From Streptomyces agglomeratus (GTDB taxonomy: Bacteria; Actinomycetota; Actinomycetes; Streptomycetales; Streptomycetaceae), in the NCBI RefSeq assembly GCF_001746415.1, contig NZ_MEHJ01000001.1, positions 1,054,001-1,118,000 of the forward strand: a stretch of DNA of 64,000 nucleotides, written 5' to 3'. The notes beneath the pieces were generated by a model, which did no database searches, was not told the DNA's origin, and saw only the letters and a program-made list of their open reading frames with translations. Below, one piece after another: positions 17,747 through 26,433 of this stretch; positions within the stretch are counted from its first letter, which is position 1; every line of letters begins with the position of its first letter. A program made the position numbers and the translations under genes.

Positions 17747-18624
17747 AGCATCAGCTCCGATCGGCGGCGGGGATTGATTCGCTCCCGCCAGGCGCCGGCC
17801 AGGCCCGCGATGGCGAGGGTCGGTATGATCAGGAGAAGACCGGGGAAGAGCGTCGGCCACCAGTCCCCGGCGAGCAGCGAACTGCGCGCCGACTGGACGA
17901 GGTTGCCCAGGCTCGCCTGGTGCGTCGGCATGCCGAGGCCGAGAAACGAGAGCGCCGATTCGTGCCACATCGCGTGCGGCACCATCAGCACGGCCGCGAG
18001 CCCCGCCTGCGGCAGCACCCCCGGCAGCAGGTGCCGTACGGCGACCCGCCACCGCGACGCACCGCCCGAGACCGCCGCGTCGATGTACGGCCGCGAGCGC
18101 AGCGACAGCACCTCCGAGCGGACGATGCGGGCGGTGGACAGCCAGTGCGTCAGCGCCACCGACACGATCACCGGCCACACCCCCGGCCGGAACATCGCGA
18201 CGACGAAGATGCCGAGCAGCAGGTGCGGGACGGACGAGAAGGTGTCGACGAGCCGCATCACCACGCGGTCCGTCCAGCCGCCGAACGCCGCCGCCGCCGC
18301 GCCGACGGCCGTTCCGATGAACGTCGCGACGAGCGCCGCCACGAGCCCGACCAGAAGAGAGACACGCAGCCCGTACACGCAGCGCAGCAGGAGGTCGCGG
18401 CCGACGTCGTCGGTGCCGAAGGGGTGCGCCGGGGACGGTGCCCGGAGCTTCATCGACAGGTCCACGGCCTGCTGGTCGAGGTTGGCCAGCGGCGGTACCA
18501 CGAGAACGGCGAGGACCACCGCCACCACGATCACCGCCGAGGTACGGACGCGGACCGTGCGTGTGGAGCGGCGGGTACGGCCGTGCGAGCGCCACACGGC
18601 CGCCTCGGAAGCGGGTTCAGCCAT
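17743..18624 (-). CDS. nikC: Nickel-type ABC permease, NikC/OppC-like
   Basis: About 293 residues. It has an N-terminal membrane segment (TSAVIVVAVVLAVLVVPPLA), the OppC-type motif AHPFGTDDVGRDLLLRCVYGLRVSL, and an EAA loop region (DAAVSGGASRWRVAVRHLLPGVLP). Five to six membrane segments fit the family. The ATG at 18624 overlaps the upstream permease gene by eight bases, and its stop overlaps the nikD start. Works with NikB as the channel. Confidence 0.85.
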   Translation of the reverse strand: MAEPASEAAVWRSHGRTRRSTRTVRVRTSAVIVVAVVLAVLVVPPLANLDQQAVDLSMKLRAPSPAHPFGTDDVGRDLLLRCVYGLRVSLLVGLVAALVATFIGTAVGAAAAAFGGWTDRVVMRLVDTFSSVPHLLLGIFVVAMFRPGVWPVIVSVALTHWLSTARIVRSEVLSLRSRPYIDAAVSGGASRWRVAVRHLLPGVLPQAGLAAVLMVPHAMWHESALSFLGLGMPTHQASLGNLVQSARSSLLAGDWWPTLFPGLLLIIPTLAIAGLAGAWRERINPRRRSELML

Positions 18625-19624
18625 CGAAGCCCACCCTCGGGTCCGCGAGTCCGTACAGCAGGTCGGAGAGGAGGTTGCCGGCGAGAACCGCCGCGGTGGC
18701 CAGCACCGTCAGCGCGGCGAGCAGAGGGAAGTCCACCGACGTCGCCGCCTGTACGGCCGCCGCCGCGATGCCCGGCCAGCTGAAGACCGTCTCCACGAGC
18801 AGCGCCCCGGTGATGAGTTCGGGCACCCGCGAGCCGACGAGCGTGAGCGTCGGGAGCATTCCCGAGCGCAGGGCGTGTCCGAGGAGCACGGTGCGCTCGC
18901 TCAGCCCCCGCGCGCGTGCACCGCGTACCGGGTCCTCGTCCAGCGCGTCGGCGACGCCCTGGCGCACGTAGAGGAAGAACCAGGGAAGCTGCGAGACGCC
19001 GAGAACGGCCGCCGGCAGCACCAGGTGCGTGGCGACCTGCCCGAACGTCACCACGTCGCTGTCGGTGTCGGTGAGTCCGCCCGCCGGCAGCACACCGAGC
19101 TCCAGCGCGAAGAACCACATGGCGAGCAGGCCGAGCCAGAAGGCGGGCGCCGCTTCCAGGGTGTACGCCGCCGAGCTGACCGCGCGGTCCAGCCAGCCGC
19201 CCGGCCGTCTCGCGGCCAGTACGCCCAGCGACGTACCGAGCAGGATCGCGACGAGGAACGCGGTGACGGCGAGCAGTACCGACCAGCCGAGGCGTTCGGT
19301 GATGACGTCGGTGACGGGCTGACGCATGACGCTGGAGTCGCCGAGGTCTCCGGTGACGGCGGAGGTCAGCCAGCGCCACCAGCGTTCGACGAGCGGCTGG
19401 TCGACGCCGAGGTTGGCCCGGAGCTGGTCGAGGTTCTCCTGCGAGGCGGTGAGGCCCGCGGTGCCCGCGTACGCCTTGACGGGGTCGAAGGGCGAGGCGG
19501 CGGCGACGGCGAACACGCCGAAGGTCACGACCAGCAGGACGGGGGCGGCGAACAGGGTCCGCCGCCCCGCCATCCTCGCCATCGGCCCCCAGGGAAGCTT
19601 CCGGCTCGGGTGGAGGTGTGTCAC
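18617..19624 (-). CDS. nikB: Nickel-type ABC permease, NikB/OppB-like
   Basis: About 335 residues with a first membrane segment (LFAAPVLLVVTFGVFAVAAA), a periplasmic loop with ENLDQLRANLGVDQPLVERWWRWL, and an EAA-type loop (GARARGLSERTVLLGHALR) followed by VETVFSWPGIAAAAVQA. The GTG at 19624 overlaps the nikA stop (GTGA), which supports this start over the internal ATG 42 bases later. Second gene of the Nur-box operon. Confidence 0.85.
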   Translation of the reverse strand: MTHLHPSRKLPWGPMARMAGRRTLFAAPVLLVVTFGVFAVAAASPFDPVKAYAGTAGLTASQENLDQLRANLGVDQPLVERWWRWLTSAVTGDLGDSSVMRQPVTDVITERLGWSVLLAVTAFLVAILLGTSLGVLAARRPGGWLDRAVSSAAYTLEAAPAFWLGLLAMWFFALELGVLPAGGLTDTDSDVVTFGQVATHLVLPAAVLGVSQLPWFFLYVRQGVADALDEDPVRGARARGLSERTVLLGHALRSGMLPTLTLVGSRVPELITGALLVETVFSWPGIAAAAVQAATSVDFPLLAALTVLATAAVLAGNLLSDLLYGLADPRVGFDG

Positions 19625-21216
19625 TTCTTCGGCGTCCAGTCCTCGACGTTCCACCACGGGCCGGATGCCAGGCCGTGGTCGTGCGGCTCGGTCTGCGTGG
19701 TGAGCCCGGACCACTTGTCGTCGACGACGTACAGGTGGTCGATGTGGGTCAGGAAGGTGTAGCCGGGGTTCTTCACGAGTTCGCGCTGGACGGTGTCGTA
19801 CGCGGCCCTGCGGTCGGCCGTCTCTCCGCTCTCGCGGCCCTTCTTGAGCGCCTTGTCGACGGCGGGGTTGTCGTACCACGCCATGTTGTTGAAGGCGTCG
19901 CCCGCGAGGGACGACTGGAGCAGCGTGTACTGGTCGAAGTCGGGGTCGCCGGGCGCGCCGCCGCCCGCGAGCACCGCGTCGTGCTTCATGCGCGGCATGA
20001 TGACCTCCCAGGTGCCGGCCTGGGTCTTGATGTCGATGCCGGCCTTCTTCGCGTCGGACGCGTACGCGAGGGCGTGGTCCTGGCGGAGCTTGTCGCCGGA
20101 GAGGTACCAGAGGGGGAACCGGGCGCGTACGCCGTCCTTGACGCGGATGCCGTCGGCGCCCGGCTTCCACCCGGCCTCGTCGAGGATCCGCTTCGCCTCG
20201 GCGAGGTCGTGCGTGCGCTCGGTGCCCTTGGCGAACCAGAGGCTGTCGGTCGGCACGGGGCCGTACGCCGGCTTGCCCGCGCCGTCGAGGATCTTGTCGA
20301 CCATGGCCCGGCGGTCGACGGCGACGTCGAGTGCGCGTCGTACGTCCGTGTCGCCCGCGACCTTGTTGTGCGTCGGCAGCGTCACGGTGCGGTAGTCGAA
20401 TGACCTGGCGGCGTACGTCGTCCTGCCGTCGTCGTCCTTGAAGGTGTTGGCGAGGTCGGGCGGCAGGATGGCGCCGTCGAGGTCGCCGGTGCGCAGCCGC
20501 GTGGCGCGCACGTCGTCGTCCTTGATGACCGCCATGGTGAACTTCTTCACCTTGGGCGCGCCGCCCCAGTAACCGGGGTTGGCCTTGAAGCTGAGCTTCT
20601 CGCCCTTGGACCAGCCGGTGAGGATGTACGGCCCGGTGCCGACCGGCTTCGTCGTGAAGGAGCCGCTGTTGACGTCCTGCTCGCCGGCGACGTGCTCGGG
20701 AGCGATCGGAAGCACCGTGCGCTCGGCGAACGGCGCGTACGGGTACTTGAGCGTGAAGACGACCTTGTGGTCACCCTCCGCCCTGACGTCCTTGACGGCG
20801 TCGAGTTCCGTCTTGGAGGCGTTGTTCGTCTTCTTGTCGAGGATGGTCCGGTAGGTGAAGACCACGTCCTTCGACGTGAAGGGCTCGCCGTCGCTGAACT
20901 GCACGCCCTCACGCAGCGCGTACGTGTACGTGCGGCCGTCGTCGGAGACTTGGGGCAGTTCGGCGGCGAGCGCGGGCCGGAGCTTCATATCGTCGTCGAA
21001 GGTGAGCAGCCCGTCGAAGATCTTCGAGTTGCCGTCCTTGCCGTAGCCGAGGAGCGGGCTGAGCGTCTCGGGCTCGTACGCGATGCCGACGACAGCGGAA
21101 TCCCCGGCGCCGTGCGCGGTGCCGCTCTCGCCCGGCTTCGAGCAGGCCGCCGCGGTGATGGCCAGTGTTCCGGCCAGCGTCGCGGCGGCCGCCCCACGTA
21201 TCGATCGGGACAGCAT
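19621..21216 (-). CDS. nikA: Nickel-type ABC substrate-binding lipoprotein
   Basis: About 531 residues. The signal peptide ends with AITAAACSKPG, a lipobox cysteine. Family 5 binding-protein motifs include LRPALAAELPQVSDDGRTYTYALREGVQFSDGEPFTSKDVV and VGTGPYILTGW. The ATG at 21216 is preferred to the GTG at 21228 because GGAGAG precedes it closely. A Nur-box-like operator lies 34-52 bases upstream of the start, as for the Nur-controlled nik operon of Streptomyces coelicolor. Nickel is therefore the most likely cargo; oligopeptides remain possible from fold alone. Confidence 0.82.
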   Translation of the reverse strand: MLSRSIRGAAAATLAGTLAITAAACSKPGESGTAHGAGDSAVVGIAYEPETLSPLLGYGKDGNSKIFDGLLTFDDDMKLRPALAAELPQVSDDGRTYTYALREGVQFSDGEPFTSKDVVFTYRTILDKKTNNASKTELDAVKDVRAEGDHKVVFTLKYPYAPFAERTVLPIAPEHVAGEQDVNSGSFTTKPVGTGPYILTGWSKGEKLSFKANPGYWGGAPKVKKFTMAVIKDDDVRATRLRTGDLDGAILPPDLANTFKDDDGRTTYAARSFDYRTVTLPTHNKVAGDTDVRRALDVAVDRRAMVDKILDGAGKPAYGPVPTDSLWFAKGTERTHDLAEAKRILDEAGWKPGADGIRVKDGVRARFPLWYLSGDKLRQDHALAYASDAKKAGIDIKTQAGTWEVIMPRMKHDAVLAGGGAPGDPDFDQYTLLQSSLAGDAFNNMAWYDNPAVDKALKKGRESGETADRRAAYDTVQRELVKNPGYTFLTHIDHLYVVDDKWSGLTTQTEPHDHGLASGPWWNVEDWTPKK

Positions 21217-21249
21217 GGCTCTCCACACCCCTAAACAAGATCAACAGTT

Positions 21250-21268
21250 ATTGCGAACCGGTCGCAAT
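21250..21268. promoter_or_regulatory. Nur box (nickel regulator operator)
   Basis: ATTGCGAACCGGTCGCAAT has perfect seven-base arms around five bases. It fits the Streptomyces Nur motif TTGCAA-N5-TTGCAA as TTGCGA-N5-TCGCAA. It stands immediately upstream of the nikA-like gene and would repress the operon when nickel is plentiful. Confidence 0.75.
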
Positions 21269-21305
21269 TAAACCGCACGTAAAGGGGTGCTAGATCCACT
21301 GACCC

Positions 21306-22466
21306 TTACCGGGGCAGGTCAGAGCCCTGCCCGGGCGCGGGCAGTCCGACGAGTTCCGCCACCGCGTCCGTGTGCCGGCCGGGCGCGCCCAGCGCGATCG
21401 AGTCGGCTTTGGCTCGCTTGAGGTAGAGATGCGCCGGGTGCTCCCAGGTCATGCCGATACCGCCGTGCAGCTGTACGCACTCCTCGGCCGCGTGCACGGC
21501 GACCCGCGAGCAGTACGTCTGCGCGACCGCCACCGCGAGCGGTGCGTCGGCGCTGCCGGTGGCCAGGGCGTCGGCGGCGTTGCGGGCGGCGGCACGGGCC
21601 GAGACGACCTCCAGCCACAGCTGTGCCATGCGGTGCTTGAGTGCCTGGAAGGACCCCACGGGGCGGTTGAACTGCTTGCGGTCGCGGGTGTACCGGACGA
21701 CCTCCTCCAGGCACCACTCCGCGAGCCCCAGCTGCTCCGAGGCGAGCAGCCCGGCGCCGGCGAGCAGTCCGCGCCGTACGGGAGCCGCCGCCGAGCCGGT
21801 GAGCCGGCGGCCTTGGGCACCGTCGAGAGTGACCGTGGCGAGCGGCCGGGTCAGGTCGAAGGGCGTCAGCGATTCGACGGTGACGCCGGGCGCCCCGGCC
21901 TCCACCGCGTACAGCCCGTCCTCGGCCGGTACGAGCAGCACCTTGGCGGCGGCCGCGTCGGCGACGGCGGCGATGCGTCCGCCGAGGGAGCCGTCGTCCG
22001 CCCGTACCGCGCGCGGCACTTCGCCGCCGGGAGCGGTGGACAGCGGAACGGCGAGCACTACGACCGTACCGCCGCCCGCGAGCGCGCCGAGCAGCTCCGT
22101 GGCCGCGGCGTTCTCGGGGCTCCCGGCGTTCTCGGTGACGCACCCCAGGAGCGTCTCGGCGGCGACGACGGCTCCGGTGAGGTACGGAGTCGGGGCGACG
22201 CTGCGCCCCAGCTCCTCCAGCACCACCGCCGCCTCGCGGTGGGAGGCGCCCTGGCCGCCGAGCTTCTCGGGCACGAGGAGCCCGGCCAGGCCCATTTCGG
22301 TGGCCAGCGAAGCCCACAGTCGCGGATCGTACGGAGTGTCCGACTCCGCGCGGGTGAGAACGGCCGCGGCGTCGCAGCGGTCGGCGAGGAGGGAGCGTAC
22401 GGCCGCGCGCAGGTCGTCCTCGGCCTCGGAGTACAGCAGATCGGGCTGAGCGGTCTGCGCTGTCAT
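21306..22466 (-). CDS. Acyl-CoA dehydrogenase (small partner)
   Basis: About 386 residues. The C-terminal flavin domain is clear: RDRKQFNRPVGSFQALKHRMAQ and CVQLHGGIGMTWEHPAHLYLKRAK, with VPEKLGGQGASHREAAVVLEELG in the N-terminal domain. The middle beta-domain (about 120-220) is diverged and Ala/Gly-rich. It oxidises an acyl-CoA to the enoyl-CoA with FAD. Its ATG overlaps the stop of the second dehydrogenase by four bases; paired, often heterotetrameric, acyl-CoA dehydrogenases of this kind act on bulky or sterol-like acyl groups in actinomycetes. Substrate unknown. Confidence 0.85.
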   Translation of the reverse strand: MTAQTAQPDLLYSEAEDDLRAAVRSLLADRCDAAAVLTRAESDTPYDPRLWASLATEMGLAGLLVPEKLGGQGASHREAAVVLEELGRSVAPTPYLTGAVVAAETLLGCVTENAGSPENAAATELLGALAGGGTVVVLAVPLSTAPGGEVPRAVRADDGSLGGRIAAVADAAAAKVLLVPAEDGLYAVEAGAPGVTVESLTPFDLTRPLATVTLDGAQGRRLTGSAAAPVRRGLLAGAGLLASEQLGLAEWCLEEVVRYTRDRKQFNRPVGSFQALKHRMAQLWLEVVSARAAARNAADALATGSADAPLAVAVAQTYCSRVAVHAAEECVQLHGGIGMTWEHPAHLYLKRAKADSIALGAPGRHTDAVAELVGLPAPGQGSDLPR

Positions 22467-23644
22467 CGGGAGAGGTCCTTCCAGGCGATGTCCTTGTCAC
22501 TGCGCGGCTCGGACGGCAGGCCGAGTACGCGCTCCGCGACGATGTTGAGCAGCACCTCGCTCGTACCGCCCTCGATGCTGTTGCCCTTGGAGCGCAGGTA
22601 GCGGTAACCGGCGTCGCGGCCGGTGAAGTCGACGAGTTCGGGCCGGCGCATGGTCCAGTCGTCGTACAACAGGCCCTCGTCACCGCGCAGTTCCACCTCC
22701 AGGCCGCTGATCTCCTGGTTGAGACGGGCGAACGCCAGCTTCATGCCCGAGCCCTCGGGGCCCGGCTGCCCGGCCACGAGCTGCTGGCGCAGCCGCTCGC
22801 CCGCGAGGCGCGCGACCTCCGCGTCGACCCACAGGTCCAGCAGGCGCCGGTGCAGTTCGTGGGTGCGCAGTTCGGGGCGTTCGCGCCAGGTCTTCGCGAC
22901 GGGGCCGATCATGCCGCCCTCGCGCGGGATGCGGGAACCGCCGATCGAGACGCGCTCGTTCATGAGCGTGGTCTGCGCGACCTTCCAGCCCTCGCCGACG
23001 GGGCCGAGACGCCGGCTGTCGGGGATGCGTACGCCGGTGAGGAAGACCTCGTTGAACTCGGCCTCGCCGGTGATCTGGCGCAGCGGCCTGACCTCCACAC
23101 CGGGGTCGGTCATGTCGCACAGGAAGTACGTGATGCCCTGGTGCTTGGGCAGAGTGGGGTCCGTACGGGCGATGAGGATCGCCCAGCGCGCCACATGGGC
23201 GCTGGAGGTCCACACCTTCTGCCCGTCGACGACCCAGTGGTCACCGTCGCGCACCGCGCGCGTGCCGAGCGCCGCGAGGTCGGAGCCCGCGCCGGGCTCG
23301 CTGAACAGCTGGCACCACACCTCCTCGCCGACCCACAGCGGCCGCAGCAGGCGGCGCTTCTGCTCGTCCGTACCGAAGCGCAGGATGGTCGGCGCGGCCA
23401 TGCCGAGGCCGATTCCGATGCGCCGCGGGTCGTTGTCGGGCGCCCCGGCCGCCGCCAGTTCAGCATCGACGACGGCCTGGAGGGAGCGGGGGGCTCCGAG
23501 GCCGCCGAGGCCCACCGGGTAGTGCACCCAGGCGAGTCCGGCGTCGAAGCGCGCCTTGAGGAAGTCCGTACGGTCGGTGGTGGCCGGCGGGTGGGAGGCC
23601 AGCAACTCCTTCGTCAGGCTTCGTACTTCCGTCGTGTCCGTCAT
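22463..23644 (-). CDS. Acyl-CoA dehydrogenase (large partner)
   Basis: About 393 residues. The FAD/substrate domain shows CQLFSEPGAGSDLAALGTRAVRDGDHWVVDGQKVWTSSA (given in part), YFLCDMTDPGVEVRPLRQI and the C-terminal SKGNSIEGGTSEVLLNIVAERVLGLP. The Glu in EGGTSEV lies where these enzymes bind the substrate end. It is coupled by ATGA overlaps to the genes on both sides. It probably forms a complex with the smaller dehydrogenase encoded next to it. Confidence 0.88.
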   Translation of the reverse strand: MTDTTEVRSLTKELLASHPPATTDRTDFLKARFDAGLAWVHYPVGLGGLGAPRSLQAVVDAELAAAGAPDNDPRRIGIGLGMAAPTILRFGTDEQKRRLLRPLWVGEEVWCQLFSEPGAGSDLAALGTRAVRDGDHWVVDGQKVWTSSAHVARWAILIARTDPTLPKHQGITYFLCDMTDPGVEVRPLRQITGEAEFNEVFLTGVRIPDSRRLGPVGEGWKVAQTTLMNERVSIGGSRIPREGGMIGPVAKTWRERPELRTHELHRRLLDLWVDAEVARLAGERLRQQLVAGQPGPEGSGMKLAFARLNQEISGLEVELRGDEGLLYDDWTMRRPELVDFTGRDAGYRYLRSKGNSIEGGTSEVLLNIVAERVLGLPSEPRSDKDIAWKDLSR

Positions 23645-24609
23645 CGGGCCGCCCCCTCGGGTACGACGACCACGCGTCCGGTGGTCGTGCCGTCGGCGAC
23701 GCGCTGGACGGCGTCCGCCGCGTCCTTCATGGCGACCCGCTCACTGACGAGCGGCTTGATGGCGCCCTCGGCGGCCAGCCTGGTCAGCTCCTCGTGGCAG
23801 GCGAGGATCGCGGCCGGGTCCATGGTGTTGTAGAGGCCCCAGTGCAGGCCGACGATCGAGTAGTTCTTCACGAGGGCGTGATTGAGCGCCGGCGAGGGGA
23901 TGGAGCCGCTCGCGAAGCCGACGACCACGATGCGGCCCTCGAAGGCGACGCACTTGACCGACTTGGCGTACGCGTCACCGCCCACCGGGTCGTAGACGAC
24001 GTCCGCGCCCCGCCCGCCGGTGGCTTCCTTGACCTTGGCGACGATGTCCTCGCTGCGCCGGTCGACCACCAGGTCGCAGCCCAGTTCCCGGGCGATACGG
24101 GCCTTCTCGGGGCCGCCGACGACGCCGATGACGGTGGCACCGGCCGCCTTGCCGAGCTGTACGGCGGCGCTCCCGACGCCGCCCGCCGCCGCGTGCACCA
24201 GCAGGGTCTCCCCCGCCCGCAGGCGCGCCCGGCGGTGCAGGCCGAACCAGCCCGTCTGGTAACCGATGTGCAGGGCCGCCGCCTCGGCGTCGTCCAGCGA
24301 CTCGGGGGCGGGGAGCGCCGTGGCCGCGTCGACGACCACGTACTCCGCGAAACCGCCGTGCGGCAGCGCCGGGTTGGCGATCACGCGGCGGCCGTCCTCC
24401 GTCTCGCCGCAGATCTCCACGCCCGGGGTGAAGGGCAGCGGCGGCCGCACCTGGTACTGGCCGCGGCAGAGCAGGGCGTCGGGAAAGTTGATGTTCGCGG
24501 CGAGCACCTTCAGCAAAAGCTGCCCCTCGCCGGGCGTGGGTTTCCCGACCTCGTCGAGCCGCATCACCTCGCCGGGCTCGCCGTTCTCGTGCACTCGCCA
24601 TGCCTGCAT
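23641..24609 (-). CDS. NADPH:quinone oxidoreductase, zinc-free MDR family
   Basis: About 322 residues. A GroES-like N-terminal domain (LLKVLAANINFPDALLCRGQY) is followed by a Rossmann fold with LLVHAAAGGVGSAAVQLGKA around residue 140, and QTGWFGLH. No zinc-binding cysteine set is seen, as in QOR-type enzymes. The ATG at 24609 has GGAGG seven bases upstream; the frame is open a little further. First gene of the three-gene acyl-CoA oxidation operon; it may recycle reducing power or reduce an enone formed there. Confidence 0.85.
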   Translation of the reverse strand: MQAWRVHENGEPGEVMRLDEVGKPTPGEGQLLLKVLAANINFPDALLCRGQYQVRPPLPFTPGVEICGETEDGRRVIANPALPHGGFAEYVVVDAATALPAPESLDDAEAAALHIGYQTGWFGLHRRARLRAGETLLVHAAAGGVGSAAVQLGKAAGATVIGVVGGPEKARIARELGCDLVVDRRSEDIVAKVKEATGGRGADVVYDPVGGDAYAKSVKCVAFEGRIVVVGFASGSIPSPALNHALVKNYSIVGLHWGLYNTMDPAAILACHEELTRLAAEGAIKPLVSERVAMKDAADAVQRVADGTTTGRVVVVPEGAAR

Positions 24610-24657
24610 CCGAGATCCTCCACAACACCGTAGGCAGTACCGCGCTCGGCGCATACT

Positions 24658-24669
24658 AAGCGGTCGCTT
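24658..24669. promoter_or_regulatory. Candidate TetR-type operator
   Basis: AAGCGGTCGCTT has five-base inverted arms and lies about 49 bases upstream of the first gene of the acyl-CoA dehydrogenase operon. Similar AAGCG-N2-CGCTT sites occur upstream of fatty-acid genes controlled by TetR-family proteins. No such regulator is encoded nearby. Confidence 0.4.
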
Positions 24670-24753
24670 GCCCTGAGGGGAACAGCCGGCGCCACATCTC
24701 GGCCACGACCCGGCTCCTCGGCGCGGCCTCCCGGCCGCGTCAGTGCGGCTGCG

Positions 24754-25346
24754 TCAGCCCGCCTTCGGCCTGGCCCGTACGTGCATCCGCTCGCCCTGCG
24801 GCCCGAAGAGGCTGAGGAACTCCGCCGGCCCGTCCCCCGCCGGACCAAACCAGTGCGGCACCCTCGTGTCGAACTCCACCGCCTCGCCGGCTCCGATCTC
24901 CAGGTCGTGGGGACCCAGCACCACCCGCAGCCTGCCCGACAGGACGTACAGCCACTCATAGCCCTCGTGCGTGCGCGGTTCGGGCTCCTCACCCGTCCGC
25001 CGGGAGATCACCTTGAACGCCTGGAGACCGCCGGGCTGCGGGTCAGCGGAAGGTAGGTCTGCCCGCCGCGCTCGATCGGTTTCGTCCGCACGCGCGGGTC
25101 GCCCACCGGGGGCGCGCCCACCAGTTCGTCGAGCGGAACCTGGTGGGCGCGGGCGATGGGCAGCAGCAGTTCGAGACTGGGCCTGCGCCCGCCGGACTCC
25201 AGCCGGGACAGGGTGCTGACCGAGATCCCGGTCGCCTCGGAGAGCCCGGCGAGCGTGGCTCCGCGCTCCTTGCGGAGTTTGCGCAGCCGCGGACCCACGC
25301 CGTTCAGTACGCCGTCGAAATTCTGCTCTTCGCCCGTGACATCCAT
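24754..25346 (-). pseudogene. XRE-cupin transcriptional regulator, split by a one-base frameshift
   Basis: Two frames carry one protein. The first (25346 down to 25008) has a helix-turn-helix: LRKLRKERGATLAGLSEATGISVSTLSRLESG, then PPVGDPRVRTKPIERGGQTYLPLTRSP. The second (stop at 24754) has the cupin barrel: RTHEGYEWLYVLSGRLRVVLG and GEAVEFDTRVPHWFG. Adding one C/G near 25031 joins them as TRSPGGLQAFKVISRR and gives the family's usual length of about 197 residues. So it is either a recent frameshift or a base missing from the assembly. Such proteins sense a small ligand through the cupin and bind DNA near their own gene. Confidence 0.85.
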
Positions 25347-25377
25347 ACGGTCATTGCAGAATCGGCAAGGCCACTTG

Positions 25378-26433
25378 TCAAACCCGCGGCCTTTCCCGGA
25401 CCGCCACCGCGCTGCCGGACTCCGCTGCCGGGCCGACGAGTTCCTCCAGTACGTCCTCCATGGTGACGAAGCCGATGACCGTGCCCCGGCCGCCGGTGAC
25501 GGCGGCCAGATGCGTGCCCGCGGCCCGCATGGCGGTCATCGTGTCGTCGAGCGGCGTGTCGATCTCGACCCGGATCACCGGGTGCAGCGCCCCGCGCGGG
25601 AACGGGCGGGTGCGCTCGACGACCCCGAGGGCGTCCTTGATGTGCAGGTAACCCAGCACCTCGTCCCCCGGACCGGTGACGGGAAGCCGCGAGAATCCCC
25701 AGGTCGCCGCCGCCCGCTCCAGCTGCTGCGGGGTGGTGGTGTGGTCGACGGTGACGATCCTGCCGAGCGGCACCATCACCTCGCCCACCGGTCGCTTGCC
25801 CAGGTCCAGTGCGTCACGCAGGCGCTCGCCGTCGGCCGGCGCGAGCAGCCCCGCCTCACTGGAATCCTTGACGAGGCGGGCGAGCTCGTCCTCGGTGAAG
25901 ACGGACGTCACCTCGTTCTTCGGCTCGACGCCGAGCATCCGCAACAGGAGGTTCGCGAACGCGTTGATACCGAAGACGACCGGCTTCAGGGCACGCGTCA
26001 GGGCCACCAGAGACGGTGCCAGCGCTAGCGCGGTGGGCGCCGGGGCGGCGAGCGCGACGTTCTTCGGAATCATCTCGCCGACGAGCATGTGCAGGTACGT
26101 CGCCAGCATCAGCGCGATCACGAAAGCGATCGGGTGGATCAGCGCTTCCGGTACGCCGACGGCCTGGAACGGCGGTTCCATCAGGTGCGCGACGGCGGGT
26201 TCGGCGACCGCGCCGAGGACAAGCGAGGAGATGGTGATGCCGAGCTGGGCGGTGGCCATCACGGCGGACAGGTGCTCCAGGCCCCACAGCGTGCTCCGGG
26301 CGCGACGGCTGCCCTTGACGGCGGCCGGCTCGATCTGACTGCGCCGTACGGAGACGAGGGCGAATTCCGCGCCGACGAAGAACGCGTTGGTGAGCAGGGT
26401 GAGCGCGCCGATGGCGAGCTGGAGCGCGGTCAT
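25378..26433 (-). CDS. CNNM/HlyC-CorC-type membrane protein (DUF21 plus CBS pair)
   Basis: About 351 residues. The DUF21 domain has three to four membrane segments and the hallmark GEFALVSVRRSQIE-like start (AEFALVSVRRSQ), AQLGITISSLVLG and MLVGEMIPKNVALA. Two CBS domains follow (about 205-340: VMVPLGRIVTVD, FSRLPVTG, GFVTMEDVLEELVG). No C-terminal CorC/HlyC domain is present. The family transports Mg2+ or Na+. The ATG overlaps the stop of its larger paralogue by four bases; the pair is probably one operon and perhaps one complex. Confidence 0.88.
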   Translation of the reverse strand: MTALQLAIGALTLLTNAFFVGAEFALVSVRRSQIEPAAVKGSRRARSTLWGLEHLSAVMATAQLGITISSLVLGAVAEPAVAHLMEPPFQAVGVPEALIHPIAFVIALMLATYLHMLVGEMIPKNVALAAPAPTALALAPSLVALTRALKPVVFGINAFANLLLRMLGVEPKNEVTSVFTEDELARLVKDSSEAGLLAPADGERLRDALDLGKRPVGEVMVPLGRIVTVDHTTTPQQLERAAATWGFSRLPVTGPGDEVLGYLHIKDALGVVERTRPFPRGALHPVIRVEIDTPLDDTMTAMRAAGTHLAAVTGGRGTVIGFVTMEDVLEELVGPAAESGSAVAVRERPRV

